A DNA stretch of 6,373 nucleotides from Syntrophobacter sp. SbD2 (GTDB taxonomy: Bacteria; Desulfobacterota; Syntrophobacteria; Syntrophobacterales; Syntrophobacteraceae). The notes below the pieces were generated by a model. The model saw nothing but the letters and a program-made list of their open reading frames with translations, was not told the DNA's origin and did not search any database. Position numbers and translations under genes: made by a program. The DNA lies in NCBI GenBank assembly GCA_900290385.1, contig OMSV01000100.1:1-6373 (forward strand), written 5' to 3'. Below, one piece after another: positions 5,516-6,373 of the stretch. Each line of letters begins with the position of its first letter. Position 1 is the first letter of the stretch.

Positions 5516-5926
5516 GTGAAACGTTTTCTTGCCGACATCGATCATTTTAAACGGGTTAACGATCAGTACGGCCATCAAGTGGGTGACATGGTGCTGCGGA
5601 ATTTTTCCGGGCAGTTAAGCGCGACCATCAGGCCATATGATTTTGTGGGGCGCTACGGGGGTGAGGAGTTCCTGATCGGTCTGCCGGGAGTAGACTGCCA
5701 AAAGGCAGGCCTTGTGGCCGAACGGATACGGCGGCTGGTTGAAACGATTGGTTGCACATTACCGGGTTCAACGGACTGTTTTTTTATGACCGCAAGCTTT
5801 GGTGTGGCTTCTATGCGCATTGGGTCTTCGGAACGTCCCGAGTCTCTAATTGCCCGGGCTGACAGCGTAATGTACAAAGCCAAGCATGAGGGGAGAAATC
5901 GCGTTTGTCTGGCTGGTGAGGACTGA
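5516..5926 (+). CDS. N-terminally truncated GGDEF (diguanylate cyclase) domain protein
   Basis: This encodes 136 residues. GGDEF domains condense two GTP into cyclic di-GMP as dimers. Here the core is present: FLADIDHFKRVNDQYGHQVGD (4-24) with the metal-binding Asp and guanine-contacting Asn/Asp, the active-site GGEEF (48-52), an inhibitory-site RxxD (RPYD, 39-42), and the closing ADSVMYKAKHEGRN (115-128). Missing are the first 30-40 residues of the domain, including the 'DxLTxLxNRR' segment, and any sensory or receiver domain. The open frame extends upstream to 5453 but does not encode that segment, and I found it in no other frame. The GTG start has AAAGGA at 5504-5509 (6-nt spacer), and a strong promoter lies just upstream, so the short form looks expressed. 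Activity is doubtful; it could act as a c-di-GMP binder or partner, or be a decaying remnant. The panE-like gene starts 4 bp after its stop. Confidence 0.85.
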   Translation: MKRFLADIDHFKRVNDQYGHQVGDMVLRNFSGQLSATIRPYDFVGRYGGEEFLIGLPGVDCQKAGLVAERIRRLVETIGCTLPGSTDCFFMTASFGVASMRIGSSERPESLIARADSVMYKAKHEGRNRVCLAGED

Positions 5927-5930
5927 CACC

Positions 5931-6373
5931 ATGCATTTTGTAGTTATCGGCACAGGCGGAATTGGAGGCTATTATGGCGCGCGACTACAAGCCAGCGGCC
6001 ACCCGGTTACCTTTATTGCCAGAGCAACTCACCTGCAAGTGTTACAAACCCGAGGGTTGCGCGTTAACCATCCCGAATGGCGGTTTGACGCCCCGGTAAG
6101 AGCTTGCTCGCTCGAACAATTTCTCCAAAGCTCCCTGCCACTCGAAGCGGACTTGATTATTCTCTGTGTCAAAGCGATTGACACAGACGCCATCGCCCGT
6201 CAGCTTGCAGAGTGGCTCGGGGAGTTATCAACGCCGGTGCTGTCTTTACAAAACGGAGTGGACAACGAAGCCGTGCTGACCAGACACTTGGGCGCGGAGC
6301 GGGTCCTGGGAGGGCTGGCCGTGCGGATCGGCTCGCACCTGACCGCGCCGGGCGTCATCGACGCCGTTGGGCC
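5931..6373 (+). CDS. panE: 2-dehydropantoate 2-reductase (ketopantoate reductase, PanE/ApbA family), N-terminal part
   Basis: The gene runs off the window; 147 codons are visible of a usual total near 300. The start MHFVVIGTGGIGGYYGARL has the GxGGIGGxxGA nucleotide-binding motif of a Rossmann fold at residues 7-17. Further family marks are LIILCVKAID (75-84), with the conserved Lys at 81, and LSLQNGVDNE (104-113), with the conserved Asn at 108. The enzyme reduces ketopantoate to pantoate with NADPH in pantothenate/CoA synthesis, in the cytoplasm. Many genomes carry several paralogues acting on other 2-keto acids, so the symbol is tentative. The ATG at 5931 has GAGG at 5918-5921 inside the end of the GGDEF gene, 9 nt upstream. 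This and the 4-bp gap suggest cotranscription from the promoter at 5449. Confidence 0.9.
   Translation, partial: MHFVVIGTGGIGGYYGARLQASGHPVTFIARATHLQVLQTRGLRVNHPEWRFDAPVRACSLEQFLQSSLPLEADLIILCVKAIDTDAIARQLAEWLGELSTPVLSLQNGVDNEAVLTRHLGAERVLGGLAVRIGSHLTAPGVIDAVG

Noticed and set aside
1..6373. CRISPR array, tRNA, or intact mobile element
   Set aside because: No regularly spaced repeats, cloverleaf sequences, transposase motifs or terminal inverted repeats were seen on either strand.

Overview
The window looks like a piece of a Gram-negative bacterial chromosome. It is roughly 55-58% GC by hand counts of a few lines, with densely packed metabolic and hypothetical genes. Protein style suggests a deltaproteobacterium-like organism (Syntrophobacteria/Desulfobacterota): a cytidylate-kinase-like protein next to a TerC-family protein, an exported acetolactate decarboxylase, and a small 'RFGKYG' protein. 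This assignment is an impression, not a proof. No tRNA, rRNA, CRISPR array, intact insertion sequence or recognisable phage gene is visible.

Layout. Positions 1-210 (+) hold the C-terminal end of a D-2-hydroxyacid dehydrogenase (glyoxylate/hydroxypyruvate reductase type). Converging on it from the minus strand is a two-gene unit: a TerC-family membrane protein (1755-1025), split by a frameshift near 1535, followed after 1 nt by a cytidylate-kinase-like protein with a BON-like tail (1023-220). From 1756 to 2363 the DNA is sparsely coded. It contains an inverted repeat, a TATAAT box, a probable 50-residue basic small protein (1895-2047), a 12-bp palindrome and a doubtful ORF (2126-2467). Next, on the minus strand, are two genes of unknown role: a helical protein of 361 residues (4423-3338) and, 47 bp downstream, a lower-GC HExxH metalloprotease-like protein with a C-terminal zinc ribbon (3290-2364). 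A hairpin/T-rich terminator ends this pair. Divergently, on the plus strand, lie a secreted alpha-acetolactate decarboxylase (4632-5429) with its own terminator, a near-consensus sigma70 promoter, an N-terminally truncated GGDEF (diguanylate cyclase) protein (5516-5926), and the start of a PanE/ApbA ketopantoate reductase (5931 to window end).

How they work together. The strongest functional link is the terC-kinase pair, whose 1-nt gap implies translational coupling. The GGDEF fragment and the panE-like gene are 4 bp apart and probably share the promoter at 5449-5476. Acetolactate decarboxylase acts in acetoin/2,3-butanediol formation and PanE in pantothenate synthesis; both use branched-chain-pathway keto-acid chemistry, but no acetolactate synthase is in view. 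I do not see a coherent new defence or mobile system. The most interesting items are the truncated but promoter-equipped GGDEF protein, the protease-zinc ribbon protein, the frameshifted terC and the small basic ORF.
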